Numbered from the stretch's first letter, positions 37,989-46,804 are shown. The stretch: DNA of 64,000 nt from Candidatus Dechloromonas phosphorivorans (GCA_016721185.1 JADKIP010000014.1:124001-188000); one strand, 5' to 3'. Translations and numbers: made by a program. The notes: a model not told the origin generated them from the letters alone.

Positions 37989-38909
37989 TTACGCGGCAAT
38001 CTGCAACTGTTCCGGCGCGAGCAGCAAATAGCCGGCGCAACGGTCTTCTTCCCGACTGCCGTCATCACTGACTACGACAACCCATTGCTGGCCGGCAATC
38101 ATGGCGGGGCAGATACCTTCGGCATGGGCAAAACCCGGCAAGCCATCCACCGTCACCCGGCGCGCTTGATCGTCGGGCTGGCCGCGCCAGAACCAGAGCT
38201 GGAAATCCACCGATTCGGCTGACACCGGGCCGCTGATAATCAGATAGCCGCCCAGACCCGGCAGGTAGGACATGCCGCGAATCCCGTTGCCTTCAAGATT
38301 AAGCGTCACCAGACTTGGCGAAATCCTGGGTGCTTCGTCGCTATTGAACATCGCCGCCGGGTTTTCCAGGCAGGCGATGATCGCGTTGTTGTCGAGCAAG
38401 GGGCTGCGAAAACCGATCAGCAGCGTTTCTTCCGGGCTGAATTCGAGCGCTTCAATATTGAGCCCGCCGCCGGTTTTGACTTCGCGGATTGTCGCGGCCT
38501 GCGCCAGCGAGGGGTGCGCCTCAACCAGCGCCGGCTTCAGCCCGCTAACGACCTGCGGGGCGACGGCATGATTGCCCTCAATGCGAAAGCGCACCAGTTT
38601 GTCGCGGGATTTTTTCTCCTCACCATCGGTATTGCGCGAGTGCGAGGTGGTGGCATAAATATACCCGAAGCCGTCCAGCGTCACGCCTTCAAGGTCGGCC
38701 AGCTTCTCGAAGGGCGCGCTGGCGTCGGCCGGCGCCGCAAGCAGCGGGGTACTGCTCGGGTTTCCATCCGCATCGAGGCTGAGCAGGCTGAACGGAAACT
38801 CTTTTTCATCTTCAACGACAAGAAATCGCCCGTCAGGCAGTTGCTGAATCGCGGACGGCTCAAAGACGCCATTCAGCGGGCGGAAGGCAGGCAGGTGATG
38901 GGGTTTCAT
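37989..38909 (-). CDS. DUF3616 family protein
   Basis: A 306-residue protein with a beta-propeller-like pattern (IQQLPDGRFLVVEDE, KLADLEGVTLDGFGYIYATTS, GGLNIEALEFSPEETLLIGF, GFAHAEGIC). It fits the DUF3616/esterase-like phytase-type propellers; function is unknown. No signal peptide is seen from ATG 38909, the start of the conserved part; a longer start at 38978 would add an unconserved leader. Confidence 0.75.
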   Translation of the reverse strand: MKPHHLPAFRPLNGVFEPSAIQQLPDGRFLVVEDEKEFPFSLLSLDADGNPSSTPLLAAPADASAPFEKLADLEGVTLDGFGYIYATTSHSRNTDGEEKKSRDKLVRFRIEGNHAVAPQVVSGLKPALVEAHPSLAQAATIREVKTGGGLNIEALEFSPEETLLIGFRSPLLDNNAIIACLENPAAMFNSDEAPRISPSLVTLNLEGNGIRGMSYLPGLGGYLIISGPVSAESVDFQLWFWRGQPDDQARRVTVDGLPGFAHAEGICPAMIAGQQWVVVVSDDGSREEDRCAGYLLLAPEQLQIAA

Positions 38910-39005
38910 GTTTGTTTTTCGCCGAATCTGAAGGGTTGAAATAACTTTTATTCTCGCACGGCAAAATTTATGTTGCACCGCACCATTTTATTGGGCATAG
39001 TGAAT

Positions 39006-39066
39006 GCGTCTCCTCCATTTCCTCCTCCAAGGATTGGATTTAGCCCGCTTCGGCGGGCTTTTTTTT
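39006..39066 (+). ncRNA. Candidate C-rich small RNA with anti-Shine-Dalgarno motifs
   Basis: A strong plus-strand terminator (AGCCCGC, loop TTCG, GCGGGCT, then a T run at 39042-39066) stands in a gap where both neighbouring genes run on the minus strand. Upstream lies TTGCAC (38973-38978), 17 bases, CATAGT (38996-39001), a plausible sigma-70 promoter. The predicted 60-base transcript opens with CGTCTCCTCC and CCTCCTCC, which could pair with AGGAGG ribosome sites. No open frame fits. The transcript is inferred and the start is approximate. Confidence 0.55.
39042..39066 (+). terminator. Rho-independent terminator of the candidate small RNA
   Basis: A 7-bp perfect GC-rich stem with a UUCG tetraloop followed by eight T. 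The minus strand has no T run, so it acts on plus-strand transcripts. Confidence 0.85.
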
Positions 39067-39120
39067 CGCGGTCAATCGGCCAAACAGCCGGTGATTGGCG
39101 CCGAACCTCGGGTCCATCGA

Positions 39121-39582
39121 CTAGCTGGTGAATGTATCCGGCATCTGCAGGGCGACAACTTCACCCTTTGCCGTGGCAACGCCATCGGCGTAAACCGTCG
39201 CTTCGACCACAACCTTGCGCCCCTTGATTTCCTTGACCTTGCCGCGAATTTCCAGCACCGGGCCGAGCGGTGTCGGTTTCAGGTAACTGACCTGCAGCGA
39301 GCCGGTGACGAAGCGGAAGGCCGGCTGGCTGTCCATGGCCCGGTTTTCTGCCTTGTACATTGCCGCCGCAGCGGTGCCGGTGCAGTGGCAATCGATCAGC
39401 GAAGCGAGCAAGCCGCCATAAACAAAGCCGGGAATCGCCGTGTGTTCGGGACGTGGCTGAAAATGGGTGACCGTTTCATCGCCCTCCCAGAACGTCTTGA
39501 TCTGGTGGCCATCCTGATTGAGCCGGCCGCAGCCGTAGCAATGAGCGACGTTCTCCGGGTAGAAATCCTGAAATGCCTGCAT
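39121..39582 (-). CDS. PaaI-family hotdog thioesterase
   Basis: A 153-residue hotdog-fold protein (HTAIPGFVYGGLLASLIDCHCTG, SLQVSYLKPTPLGPVLEIRG). It begins with a Cys pair motif (VAHCYGCGRLNQDG) common in this subgroup. It probably hydrolyses acyl-CoA thioesters; substrate unknown. ATG 39582 has AGGAGA upstream on the coding strand. It is monocistronic. Confidence 0.88.
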   Translation of the reverse strand: MQAFQDFYPENVAHCYGCGRLNQDGHQIKTFWEGDETVTHFQPRPEHTAIPGFVYGGLLASLIDCHCTGTAAAAMYKAENRAMDSQPAFRFVTGSLQVSYLKPTPLGPVLEIRGKVKEIKGRKVVVEATVYADGVATAKGEVVALQMPDTFTS

Positions 39583-39845
39583 GTCTTCTCCTGTTGGTTT
39601 GATGATTCGGCGCTATCGTAGGGGCTTGCTTGCCCAGCGGCCATTGCCGGGGCGGACAGTCGACATGCAAATTCGGCCAGTCTGCATCTTTTCGTGTATT
39701 CATTCGTCTTCAATAACGAGTAAGAATGAATGAGGGATGTACTGATTTATTCTGTTGGCTCATTCCGGTCTGGGTTGGAATGATCAGGCCCAGAGCCCAG
39801 ACGAATCAATCAGCACCGTCTTGAATAGCGATCAAGGAGTTGGAA

Positions 39846-41282
39846 ATGGATATTCTGCTGGTTTCCTTCCAGAGTGGTTTGGCCAGTCTGGCCTCCTATT
39901 TGGCGGCGCATGTGCTGCTTTGTCTGGTGCCGGCCTTTTTTATCGCCGGTGCCTTGTCGGCCCTAGTGCCGCAGCAGTCGATCATCCGTTTTCTCGGGCC
40001 GGATGCGCCGAAATGGGTGTCCTATCCGGCGGCGGCCGGGGCGGGCAGTTTGCTCGCTGTCTGCTCCTGCACCATCCAGCCGCTGTTTGCCGGCATCTAT
40101 AAAAAAGGAGCGGGTTTGGGGCCGGCCATCACCTTTCTGTTTTTCGCCCCGGCGGCCAATATTCTGGCGCTGTCCTATACCGGCGTGGCCCTCGGTGCCG
40201 ATTTTGCGATTGCCCGTGTCGTGCTGGCGCTTTCCTTTGGCATCGGTATCGGCATGATCATGGCGGCAATTTTCCGGCGCGGTGAAGAAGCGCGGCAGGC
40301 TGACCAGACCTTTTCCGGCGGTGAGCGCATTTCGGGCAAGACCCTGCTTTTTCTCGCGGCGCTGATCGCTTTGCTGATTGCCGGCACGTTGAAACTGGAT
40401 TTCCTGCAAAGTGTTTTGTTCACGACTGAGCTGCCCTGGACGGCTGGCGCCGCAGTGCAGGCGCAGCTCGACCGCTGGGTGCCGGTTGATCCGGCCACCG
40501 GGGCGGAAGGTCTGACGCTGCAAGGGCTGATGCTGATCGGCCTGCTCGGGCTGATTGCGCTGGCGGCCTGGCGTGGGCTGGGTAAAGTCGATAACGGCTT
40601 TAACCGCCTGACGCCAATAGCCTTGGGACTGACCGCGTTGACGCTGGTTTTTGCGGCGCTCGGCATTCGCGTCACCGAAAATGGCCTGTTTTTCACGTTG
40701 ACCGTAAGAACCGTGACCATCGCCCTGCTGTGTGCCGTTTTGTGGCCACTGGCCCGGCGTTTTGAGGATTGGGACGTGCAGCAATGGCTGTGGGAAACCT
40801 GGCGCTTTGTGAAGATTATTTTCCCGCTGTTGATCGTTGGCGTGTTTCTCGTTGGCGTGATCCGCAATTTCATCGAGCCGGCCTGGATACAGAAAATAGC
40901 GGGGACGAATACCCTTTCGGCGAATATGGCCGGCGTGGTTTTCGGCGTCTTCATGTATTTCCCGACGCTGGTTGAAGTGCCGATTGCCAAGATGTTCCTG
41001 TCGCTCGGCATGCACCCGGGGCCGCTGATCGCCTACCTGATGGCCGATCCGGAACTGTCATTGCAGAGCATCCTGATCACCTCGGCGATTATCGGCAAAC
41101 TGAAGGCTTGGACCTATGTCGGGCTGGTTGCCTTGTTCTCGACCGTAGCCGGCCTGGCCTACGGCGCGTGGGTGGATGGCATGTCGTTATTGATTCTGGC
41201 GTTGCTGATCGGCGGATTCGTTGCACTGCTGGTGACCACGCTGCACTTTATCGGCCGGGCCAAACCAGTGCCGGCGCATTAA
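39846..41282 (+). CDS. SO_0444/YraQ-type permease, possible metal or arsenical exporter
   Basis: A 478-residue membrane protein with about ten helices in two related halves. The first carries the CSCTIQPLFAGIYKKGAGLGPA motif with a Cys pair, the second FMYFPTLVEVPIAKMFLSLGM. This is the DUF318 permease family that includes ArsP, an exporter of organoarsenicals. AAGGAG lies six bases before ATG 39846. A small CxxC protein follows after 13 bases, as in many loci of this family. The substrate is inferred. Confidence 0.87.
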   Translation: MDILLVSFQSGLASLASYLAAHVLLCLVPAFFIAGALSALVPQQSIIRFLGPDAPKWVSYPAAAGAGSLLAVCSCTIQPLFAGIYKKGAGLGPAITFLFFAPAANILALSYTGVALGADFAIARVVLALSFGIGIGMIMAAIFRRGEEARQADQTFSGGERISGKTLLFLAALIALLIAGTLKLDFLQSVLFTTELPWTAGAAVQAQLDRWVPVDPATGAEGLTLQGLMLIGLLGLIALAAWRGLGKVDNGFNRLTPIALGLTALTLVFAALGIRVTENGLFFTLTVRTVTIALLCAVLWPLARRFEDWDVQQWLWETWRFVKIIFPLLIVGVFLVGVIRNFIEPAWIQKIAGTNTLSANMAGVVFGVFMYFPTLVEVPIAKMFLSLGMHPGPLIAYLMADPELSLQSILITSAIIGKLKAWTYVGLVALFSTVAGLAYGAWVDGMSLLILALLIGGFVALLVTTLHFIGRAKPVPAH

Positions 41283-41295
41283 AAAGGAGTTCACC

Positions 41296-41541
41296 ATGTT
41301 GATCAAAATACTCGGTAGCGGCTGCGCCAAGTGCAACCGGCTGGAGCAACTGACCCGCGAAGCAGTTGCCGAACTCGGCCTGGAAGCCAGCTTCGAGCAC
41401 GTCACGGACATGGACAAGATCATGGCCTACCCGATCATGACGACGCCGGCTTTGGTCGTCGATGAGGCGGTCAAGGTGGCGGGGCGGATGCCGAGTAAGG
41501 ACGAAATTGCCGGCTGGCTGCGTGCTGCCGGCAAGGCGTAA
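41296..41541 (+). CDS. Small thioredoxin/glutaredoxin-like CxxC protein
   Basis: An 81-residue redox-active disulfide protein (MLIKILGSGCAKCNRLEQL, TTPALVVDEAVKVAGRMPS) of the MTH895/TM0996 type with the CAKC active site. AAAAAGGAG precedes ATG 41296. The tight spacing behind the permease suggests that it supplies reducing power or passes a thiophilic substrate. Confidence 0.9.
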   Translation: MLIKILGSGCAKCNRLEQLTREAVAELGLEASFEHVTDMDKIMAYPIMTTPALVVDEAVKVAGRMPSKDEIAGWLRAAGKA

Positions 41542-41671
41542 TCGTTTTCCGGGAAAGCAATCTCGCCCGGAGAGGTTTTACCCTCTGCGCTATGGCCTTG
41601 CCTTTCCTGCCCGGTTTTGCCAACGGAAAAGCGCATCACTAAAAGGGCATCGTTTTCTGCAATTTTTCCGC

Positions 41672-41682
41672 GTTGACCGCAG
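41672..41682 (-). repeat. Dispersed 11-mer CTGCGGTCAAC (minus strand), intergenic copy
   Basis: On the minus strand it is preceded by GGCTG and followed by GCGGAAAAATTGCAGAAAAC, matching the A-rich tail of the other intergenic copies. Confidence 0.6.
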
Positions 41683-41713
41683 CAGCCGGTTTTGCCGGGC
41701 TGGTGAGCTGGTG

Positions 41714-42493
41714 CTAGTCGCCAGCCCGCTGCCGATTCAGCGTCTGTAGCCAGTGACTGACCTGCTCGGCGACCCAGGGGCTATCGTCCAGCGGAATATC
41801 GTGTCCCGCCGTTGGGTGTTCGGCAAAAGCCGTATGCCAGCGTGCTGCCAGGCCGCGTGAACAACGCGGATCGACCAGGCCGTCCGCCTTGCTCGCCAGC
41901 ACCAGCATCGGCGCGGCCGGTTGCTTGAGCGGCGCCCGGTAGCGAGCCGCGGCCAGCAGTTGCCGGCAGGCATTACTGAAAGAGACCGGGTATTCGGCGC
42001 GAAAGGCAATCCAGTCCTTGAGCACCGACGCCGGGTGTGCGGCATGGCGGCTGGTCCGTTGCAGAATCGTCCGTTCCCAGTCGTCGGCGCTGGCGCCGGT
42101 GAGCAGGGGTTTGATCAGCGGCAGGTAGTTGCCGGGTTTGAGGCGTTGATGGAAAGGGCTGAACGGGCGCAGGCTGGTGTTGATCAGGACGCAGCCGCGA
42201 ATTTCTGCCGGGTGGCGCGCCGCCCAGGCAATTGTCACCATGGCGCCGAGCGACATGGCCAGCACGTGGTAGGGCGGCGGAATGCTGCTGGCAAGCAGTT
42301 GGGCGCGGCAGCTTTCTGCCATCTCCGCCACATCCAGCGGGCTTTTCTGCCGATGCAGGCGGCCATTGCCCGGCAGGTCGATGGCATGCACATGCACGTC
42401 GGCCGCCGGCACGGCCTGGCGAAAGGTCTCCGGAAACGAACCCCAGTGCCGGCTTTCCCGGGTCAGGCCACGTAGGAAAATCCAGGTGCTCAC
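41714..42493 (-). CDS. Alpha/beta-hydrolase
   Basis: A 259-residue alpha/beta-hydrolase with the oxyanion-side IFLRGLTRESRHWG, the nucleophile elbow AMSLGAM (Ser), and His near the end in TAGHDIPLDDSPW. GTG 42493 overlaps the stop of the M14 peptidase (GTGA), so the two are coupled. It resembles small carboxylesterases; substrate unknown. Confidence 0.87.
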   Translation of the reverse strand: MSTWIFLRGLTRESRHWGSFPETFRQAVPAADVHVHAIDLPGNGRLHRQKSPLDVAEMAESCRAQLLASSIPPPYHVLAMSLGAMVTIAWAARHPAEIRGCVLINTSLRPFSPFHQRLKPGNYLPLIKPLLTGASADDWERTILQRTSRHAAHPASVLKDWIAFRAEYPVSFSNACRQLLAAARYRAPLKQPAAPMLVLASKADGLVDPRCSRGLAARWHTAFAEHPTAGHDIPLDDSPWVAEQVSHWLQTLNRQRAGD

Positions 42494-43524
42494 CGGATCT
42501 CCGTCCGATACCAGCGTTGCAGGGCCGCCTGACGGTGTTGCTCGCGGGCGCTCTCGGTGGGAATCCAGCGCGGGTAGCCGCAAGCCGCCCGGGAAAGAAA
42601 ATCAAGCCAGCTGAGATGCCGGCGCAGCACCCGTTGTTGGCGGTGTTCGATCAGCGGATTGAAAATGCCGTGACGGGAGAACAGTTGCCGCGGGTTCTTC
42701 TTGACCCACATCCACGAGCCCATCTCCAGCGTCAGCGGCAGAAAAGTCCGTTCCGGGAGGGTACTCGCGCGCTGGTAGAGATAATCCCAAATGTCGCCGT
42801 GTGCCAGGTACTGGCGGCTTTGCGGTTCAAAGACGTAGCGATGGTTGGGGTGGGTCTGGTCGTAAATTTCCATCAGCGCATGCATCTCGGGCAAATGCCT
42901 GATCGGCTGCGTGGTGTGGGCGTAGGGAAACCAGAGGCGGTCGTTGATGCCGAATCCGGAATGGCAATCCAGGGCGATGCTGAACTTTCTGCCCAGCAAC
43001 TCCTGCTCGACGACGGCGCAGACGGCAATATTCTCCGGCTCCATCGGCGCCCCTTCCAGGCCGCGATACCACGGCAAGCGGGCGCTGATGCGCTGCCCGC
43101 CAAAGAGAAACGGTACTTTTTCCATCGCCGCCAGGGGCGCGTTGCGCATCAGGTCAACCCCGTTCGGATTGGCCCGGGTGCCGCGCCACATTCCGCCGGG
43201 ATTGACGATAGGCATGAAGACCAGGCGCACGGATTCGAGTTGTCGATGCAGCACGCTGTCCCACTCAAGGCGGCTGACCAGGCTGCGCAGGTAGGCCATG
43301 ACGACTTCCGCGCCGATTCTTTCCAGGCCATGAAAGCCGCCAAAAAAGCCGACGACCGGCACCTCCGGGCTCGGGTTGCCCAAGGCGATTACGTGGATGG
43401 GGAAGCGCTGTGACCCGGCCGTGACTTCACCGGCGACATGCGTCGACAGGTGGCTGCCGCCATCGCGAATGATGTTTTCCAGCTCGATCAATTCATTGAG
43501 TTCGCTGTGCGCCACGTCTCGCAA
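42490..43524 (-). CDS. M14-family zinc carboxypeptidase
   Basis: A 344-residue metallopeptidase with the zinc ligands in FHGLERIG (HxxE) and DCHSG and the catalytic Glu in LTLEMGSW. The substrate-binding region NPGGMWRGTRANPNGVDLMRN is typical of M14. No signal peptide is seen, so it is probably cytoplasmic, perhaps acting on peptidoglycan fragments or modified peptides. The start is either TTG 43524 or GTG 43515. It is followed by a coupled hydrolase. Confidence 0.88.
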   Translation of the reverse strand: MRDVAHSELNELIELENIIRDGGSHLSTHVAGEVTAGSQRFPIHVIALGNPSPEVPVVGFFGGFHGLERIGAEVVMAYLRSLVSRLEWDSVLHRQLESVRLVFMPIVNPGGMWRGTRANPNGVDLMRNAPLAAMEKVPFLFGGQRISARLPWYRGLEGAPMEPENIAVCAVVEQELLGRKFSIALDCHSGFGINDRLWFPYAHTTQPIRHLPEMHALMEIYDQTHPNHRYVFEPQSRQYLAHGDIWDYLYQRASTLPERTFLPLTLEMGSWMWVKKNPRQLFSRHGIFNPLIEHRQQRVLRRHLSWLDFLSRAACGYPRWIPTESAREQHRQAALQRWYRTEIR

Positions 43525-43680
43525 TTTCGGATCGCCTTGAAAATAGAAAGCTGGGTTTGATCGATGTCGTTGGCAAAAATTGCCGCCGCTTCATGACAGC
43601 CAAGTCATCAAGCTGAAAAGGATACTTAACATTCGCTTGGTATCGTATCAGCCATCAACGGGATAAAGGATGAACTTATC

Positions 43681-43761
43681 ATGACGCTGAAATGGATCAA
43701 TATCGAGAAAATCATCGACGACTTTTTCGACTGCGGTTGGCTTGTTGTGGCGGCCTGGTGA
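43681..43761 (+). CDS. Tiny ORF, 26 residues, possible small membrane protein
   Basis: It encodes MTLKWINIEKIIDDFF then CGWLVVAAW. AAAGGATGAAC lies upstream. It is followed after 20 bases by a second small ORF and then by a strong plus-strand terminator, which supports a real plus-strand transcript here. No family is recognised; coding status is uncertain. Confidence 0.45.
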   Translation: MTLKWINIEKIIDDFFDCGWLVVAAW

Positions 43762-43781
43762 GTTTTTAGGGAGCAGCCATC

Positions 43782-43910
43782 ATGGTCAACATTTTTCGGA
43801 AAACCTTCGCCCACCCAGTCCTGGCCATTGGCAGCACTGTGCTCTGGGGCATCATCGAACTAATCGCGCTAAGCCGGGCCGGCCGCAGTAAAGGCGGCAG
43901 CGGCGCCTGA
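43782..43910 (+). CDS. Tiny ORF, 42 residues, possible single-pass membrane protein
   Basis: It reads MVNIFRKTFAHPVLAI, then a hydrophobic span GSTVLWGIIELIAL, and ends in a basic, Gly-rich tail. GGAGCAGCC precedes ATG 43782. The terminator at 43936 starts 26 bases after its stop. With the 26-residue ORF it could be a two-cistron small-protein transcript of unknown role. Confidence 0.55.
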   Translation: MVNIFRKTFAHPVLAIGSTVLWGIIELIALSRAGRSKGGSGA

Positions 43911-43935
43911 GTTTTCAACCTGAAATTGTCGCGCT

Positions 43936-43975
43936 AAAACCCCCGCTCGAACTGAAAGTCCGGCGGGGGTTTTTT
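43936..43975 (+). terminator. Rho-independent terminator after the two tiny ORFs
   Basis: The stem AAAACCCCCGC (43936-43946) pairs with GCGGGGGTTTT (43963-43973), followed by more T. The nearest plus-strand reading frames are the two tiny ORFs. Confidence 0.87.
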
Positions 43976-44055
43976 CGAGCTAGTCCTGGAAATTCGGCCA
44001 GACTGGCAAAAGTCAGTCGGCCGAAGAACGTACTGCGCTTTCCTGCGGCTGGCGA

Positions 44056-44712
44056 TCAGGCCGAGACGGAGAGCAGCGAGGCGAGGCCGGACTGTTCCTG
44101 ATCCTGGCCGCTGCTGTAGGCGTGCATCAGTTGCATGATCTTGAACATGATCTGATCGTCGTTGTTGCTGGCGGCTGTCGTGGTGTTTGAGGTGCTGCCT
44201 GACGTACTGCTTGAATCAGTCGTCGCCGTTTTGGTCGATTCGTCGTAGGCCATCGCCTCCGTGAAGCTGACCTTGCCGTCGCCATCGCTATCGGCGGCTT
44301 CAAAGTTTTCAACAATTTTGTTGAGCAACTCGGTGCGCTGCGTATCGCTGCTGTCCGCGGATTCGATCTGGCTGGTCAGTTCGTCCTTGGTAAAGCCGGC
44401 ATCGTCACCGGGCGGCGGGGGCGGCATGCCACCGGCACCGTGCGCTCCGCCCTGCATCCGCTGGCTGTCCATTTGTTCCTGAAGTTGGGCGAGGACGCTG
44501 GCAAATTCGTCTTTCGTCACCTTGCCATCACTGTTGCCATCGAGCGCGCTGAATACGTCATCGACGCTGGTGGTGCTCTCCTCGGCTTTGGTCGAAATTT
44601 GACTGAAAGCTGATGCCAGATCGCTCTTCTCGATATAGCCCTGGCTCTTGGTGTCCAGCCGCGAGAACAACTGGCTCGCCATTTGTGATGCTTGATTGAT
44701 GCTGCTCAGCAT
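44056..44712 (-). CDS. EF-hand calcium-binding protein
   Basis: A 218-residue acidic protein with two canonical EF-hand loops (DGNSDGKVTKDE, DSDGDGKVSFTE) and a weaker first one (DTKSQGYIEKSD). Between them is a Pro-rich linker with GGMPPPPPGDD, and after them a Ser/Thr-rich stretch. It resembles XopAW-like EF-hand proteins of proteobacteria. No classical signal peptide is seen, so export is unclear. AGGAG precedes ATG 44712. It is divergent from the two-component system at 44983. Confidence 0.85.
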   Translation of the reverse strand: MLSSINQASQMASQLFSRLDTKSQGYIEKSDLASAFSQISTKAEESTTSVDDVFSALDGNSDGKVTKDEFASVLAQLQEQMDSQRMQGGAHGAGGMPPPPPGDDAGFTKDELTSQIESADSSDTQRTELLNKIVENFEAADSDGDGKVSFTEAMAYDESTKTATTDSSSTSGSTSNTTTAASNNDDQIMFKIMQLMHAYSSGQDQEQSGLASLLSVSA

Positions 44713-44982
44713 GATGTGCTCCTTGATTGGAAATGAGGAAACGTGTGGTCACGGGCCCAGTGAATCGCGTGGGCAAATTATTGGCCCGAATGCCGGTTTA
44801 TCGATGGCTGCTTTGCGTTAATCAAGGTAAAGCTTTGTTAAGAAAGCCTTTGTTGAGCAATTTTTAGCCGAGTGTTGTTTTATTTCAGGTGCTCGCTGCA
44901 AGGTAAAAGTCTGTAAATACGGCGCCGCCTGAATGCTGCTTTGGCTATGATTCGACAGGGAATTAATGTTGATGGATAAAAA

Positions 44983-45666
44983 ATGACGGCAGTTTTGCTG
45001 GTCGATGACGACGTTGAATTGGCCGAAATGCTGGCTGCCTACCTGGCGCAGGACGGTTTTCAGGTGACAACGCGTCACGATGGCGCGAGCGGTGTTGAAG
45101 CGGCTTTAAGCGGGGATTTTGCGATTGTCGTGCTCGACGTAATGATGCCGCGTCTCTCCGGTGTCGAGGTTCTGCGGCGTATTCGGGCGGTAAGCACGAT
45201 GCCGGTTTTGATGCTGACGGCCAAGGGCGACGACATGGATCGCATTGTCGGTCTTGAACTGGGCGCCGACGATTACGTGCCCAAGCCTTGCCAGCCGCGC
45301 GAACTAGCGGCCCGTTTGCGCGCCATTCTGCGCCGTTCGGCCGCAACAGCGGAGCCGAGTAACGCGCCCATCGTCGTTGGCGATTTGTGCGTGCGCCCGG
45401 AGTTGCGCCTTGTCGAGTGGTCGGGGATGGCGGTTGATCTGACCAGCACGGAATTCAATCTGGTCGAAATGCTCGCCCGCCATGCCGGCCGCCCGGTCAG
45501 CAAGAGCGACCTCTCGGAACAGGCGCTGGGTCGGGCGCTGGCACGTTTTGACCGGAGCATTGACGTGCATCTGTCGAGCATTCGCCACAAACTGGGCACG
45601 CTGCCCGATGGCCGCTCCTGCATTCAGACGGTTTATCGGCAGGGCTACCAGTTGATCCGGGCCTGA
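44983..45666 (+). CDS. OmpR-family response regulator
   Basis: A 227-residue regulator: receiver domain with the acidic pair (VLLVDDDVEL), acceptor Asp in VVLDVMMPRLSG and Lys in DYVPKPC, then a winged helix (LTSTEFNLVEMLARHAGRPVSKSDL, RSIDVHLSSIRHKLG). It is closest to CpxR/RstA types by appearance. The kinase starts one base after its stop, so they form an operon. Targets are unknown; the divergent EF-hand gene is one possibility. Confidence 0.92.
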   Translation: MTAVLLVDDDVELAEMLAAYLAQDGFQVTTRHDGASGVEAALSGDFAIVVLDVMMPRLSGVEVLRRIRAVSTMPVLMLTAKGDDMDRIVGLELGADDYVPKPCQPRELAARLRAILRRSAATAEPSNAPIVVGDLCVRPELRLVEWSGMAVDLTSTEFNLVEMLARHAGRPVSKSDLSEQALGRALARFDRSIDVHLSSIRHKLGTLPDGRSCIQTVYRQGYQLIRA

Positions 45667-45667
45667 A

Positions 45668-46804
45668 GTGGGGCGGCTGTTCTGGAAGTTTTTTATCTTC
45701 ATCTGGCTCGGCCAGATGGCCGCCGTGCTCGGTACGGGTGCCTTGTTCTGGGTCGAGCGGCAGCAGTTTCAAGAGCGCATGGCGAACGGGGAAAAATTGC
45801 CCCCGGAGGTCTTCGGGCCGGCCTTCAGAGATCGCCCCCCACCGCCATTTGAACGCGGTGAACCGCACGAATATCCGCGCCTGCCACCACCCGGCGGATG
45901 GCCACCGGGCGGCCCCCGTCTGCCGCTTCTGCCAATGTTGGCGGGGCTGCTCGCCAGCTTGCTTTGCGCCGCTGGCCTCGCCTGGTATATCGCCAAGCCG
46001 ATTCGCCATTTGCGCCAGGCTTTTGATGCAGCCGCCAGGGGCGATCTTGAAATTCGGGTCAGCCCGAGCATGGGCGGTCGGCGCGATGAACTGGCTGATC
46101 TCGGTCATGACTTTGATCGCATGACGGAACACTTGCAGGTGTTGATGGCCGGGCAAAAGCGCCTGCTGCACGATGTCTCGCATGAAATGCGTTCGCCGCT
46201 GGCCCGATTGCAGGCAGCGATCGGCCTGGCCCGCCAGCAGCCGATACGGATGGCCGATTCCCTGCAGCGCATCGAACGTGAAGGTGAGCGGATGAATTTG
46301 CTGGTCGGTGAACTGCTGACGCTTTCCCGGCTGGAAGCGGGCGTTACCGGCGCCCTGGAAAATGTCGACATGAGCGAATTGCTGGCCGGCATTGTTGAAG
46401 ATGCGCGTTTTGAAGGCGCCGCGCAGCAGATTGATATCGTTTATGCGCCGGGCGAAATGCCCGAAATCAGGGCCAACCCCGAGTTGTTGCACCGCGCCGT
46501 CGAAAACGTCGTGCGCAACGCCCTGCGCTTTTCAGCCGCTGGCGGCGCAATCCATATTGCTGCGGGGCGCGTTGACGGCGAGCGCTTCCAGATCAGTATT
46601 GGCGATGACGGCCCCGGCGTGCCGGAAAGCCAGCTGGAAAACATCTTCAAGCCATTTTTCCGTGGCGATGCCCAGAATACAGCGGGCGGCTACGGTCTGG
46701 GCCTGGCCATCGCCCAGCGGGTGATTGCTGCGGTCAACGGCAAAATTCAGGCAAAAAACAAGCTTGGTGGCGGGTTGCTGGTCGAGATGGATTTGCCGGT
46801 TTAG
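45668..46804 (+). CDS. CpxA-like sensor histidine kinase
   Basis: A 378-residue kinase with a membrane helix (FFIFIWLGQMAAVLGTGALFW), a short periplasmic loop that is unusually Pro-rich (PPPPFERGEP, RLPPPGGWPPGGP), a second helix (MLAGLLASLLCAAGLAWYI), HAMP, the H-box HDVSHEMRSPLARL, the N-box NVVRNALRFS and GGYGLGLAIAQ. The start is GTG 45668, one base after the regulator stop. The Pro-rich loop suggests that it senses an envelope condition or metal. Confidence 0.9.
   Translation: MGRLFWKFFIFIWLGQMAAVLGTGALFWVERQQFQERMANGEKLPPEVFGPAFRDRPPPPFERGEPHEYPRLPPPGGWPPGGPRLPLLPMLAGLLASLLCAAGLAWYIAKPIRHLRQAFDAAARGDLEIRVSPSMGGRRDELADLGHDFDRMTEHLQVLMAGQKRLLHDVSHEMRSPLARLQAAIGLARQQPIRMADSLQRIEREGERMNLLVGELLTLSRLEAGVTGALENVDMSELLAGIVEDARFEGAAQQIDIVYAPGEMPEIRANPELLHRAVENVVRNALRFSAAGGAIHIAAGRVDGERFQISIGDDGPGVPESQLENIFKPFFRGDAQNTAGGYGLGLAIAQRVIAAVNGKIQAKNKLGGGLLVEMDLPV
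46728..46738 (+). repeat. Dispersed 11-mer CTGCGGTCAAC at the 3' end of the kinase gene
   Basis: Preceded by GATTG and followed by GGCAAAATTCAGGCAAAAAA. It lies within codons for AAVNGKIQAKN, showing that the same extended repeat can sit in coding sequence. Confidence 0.6.
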
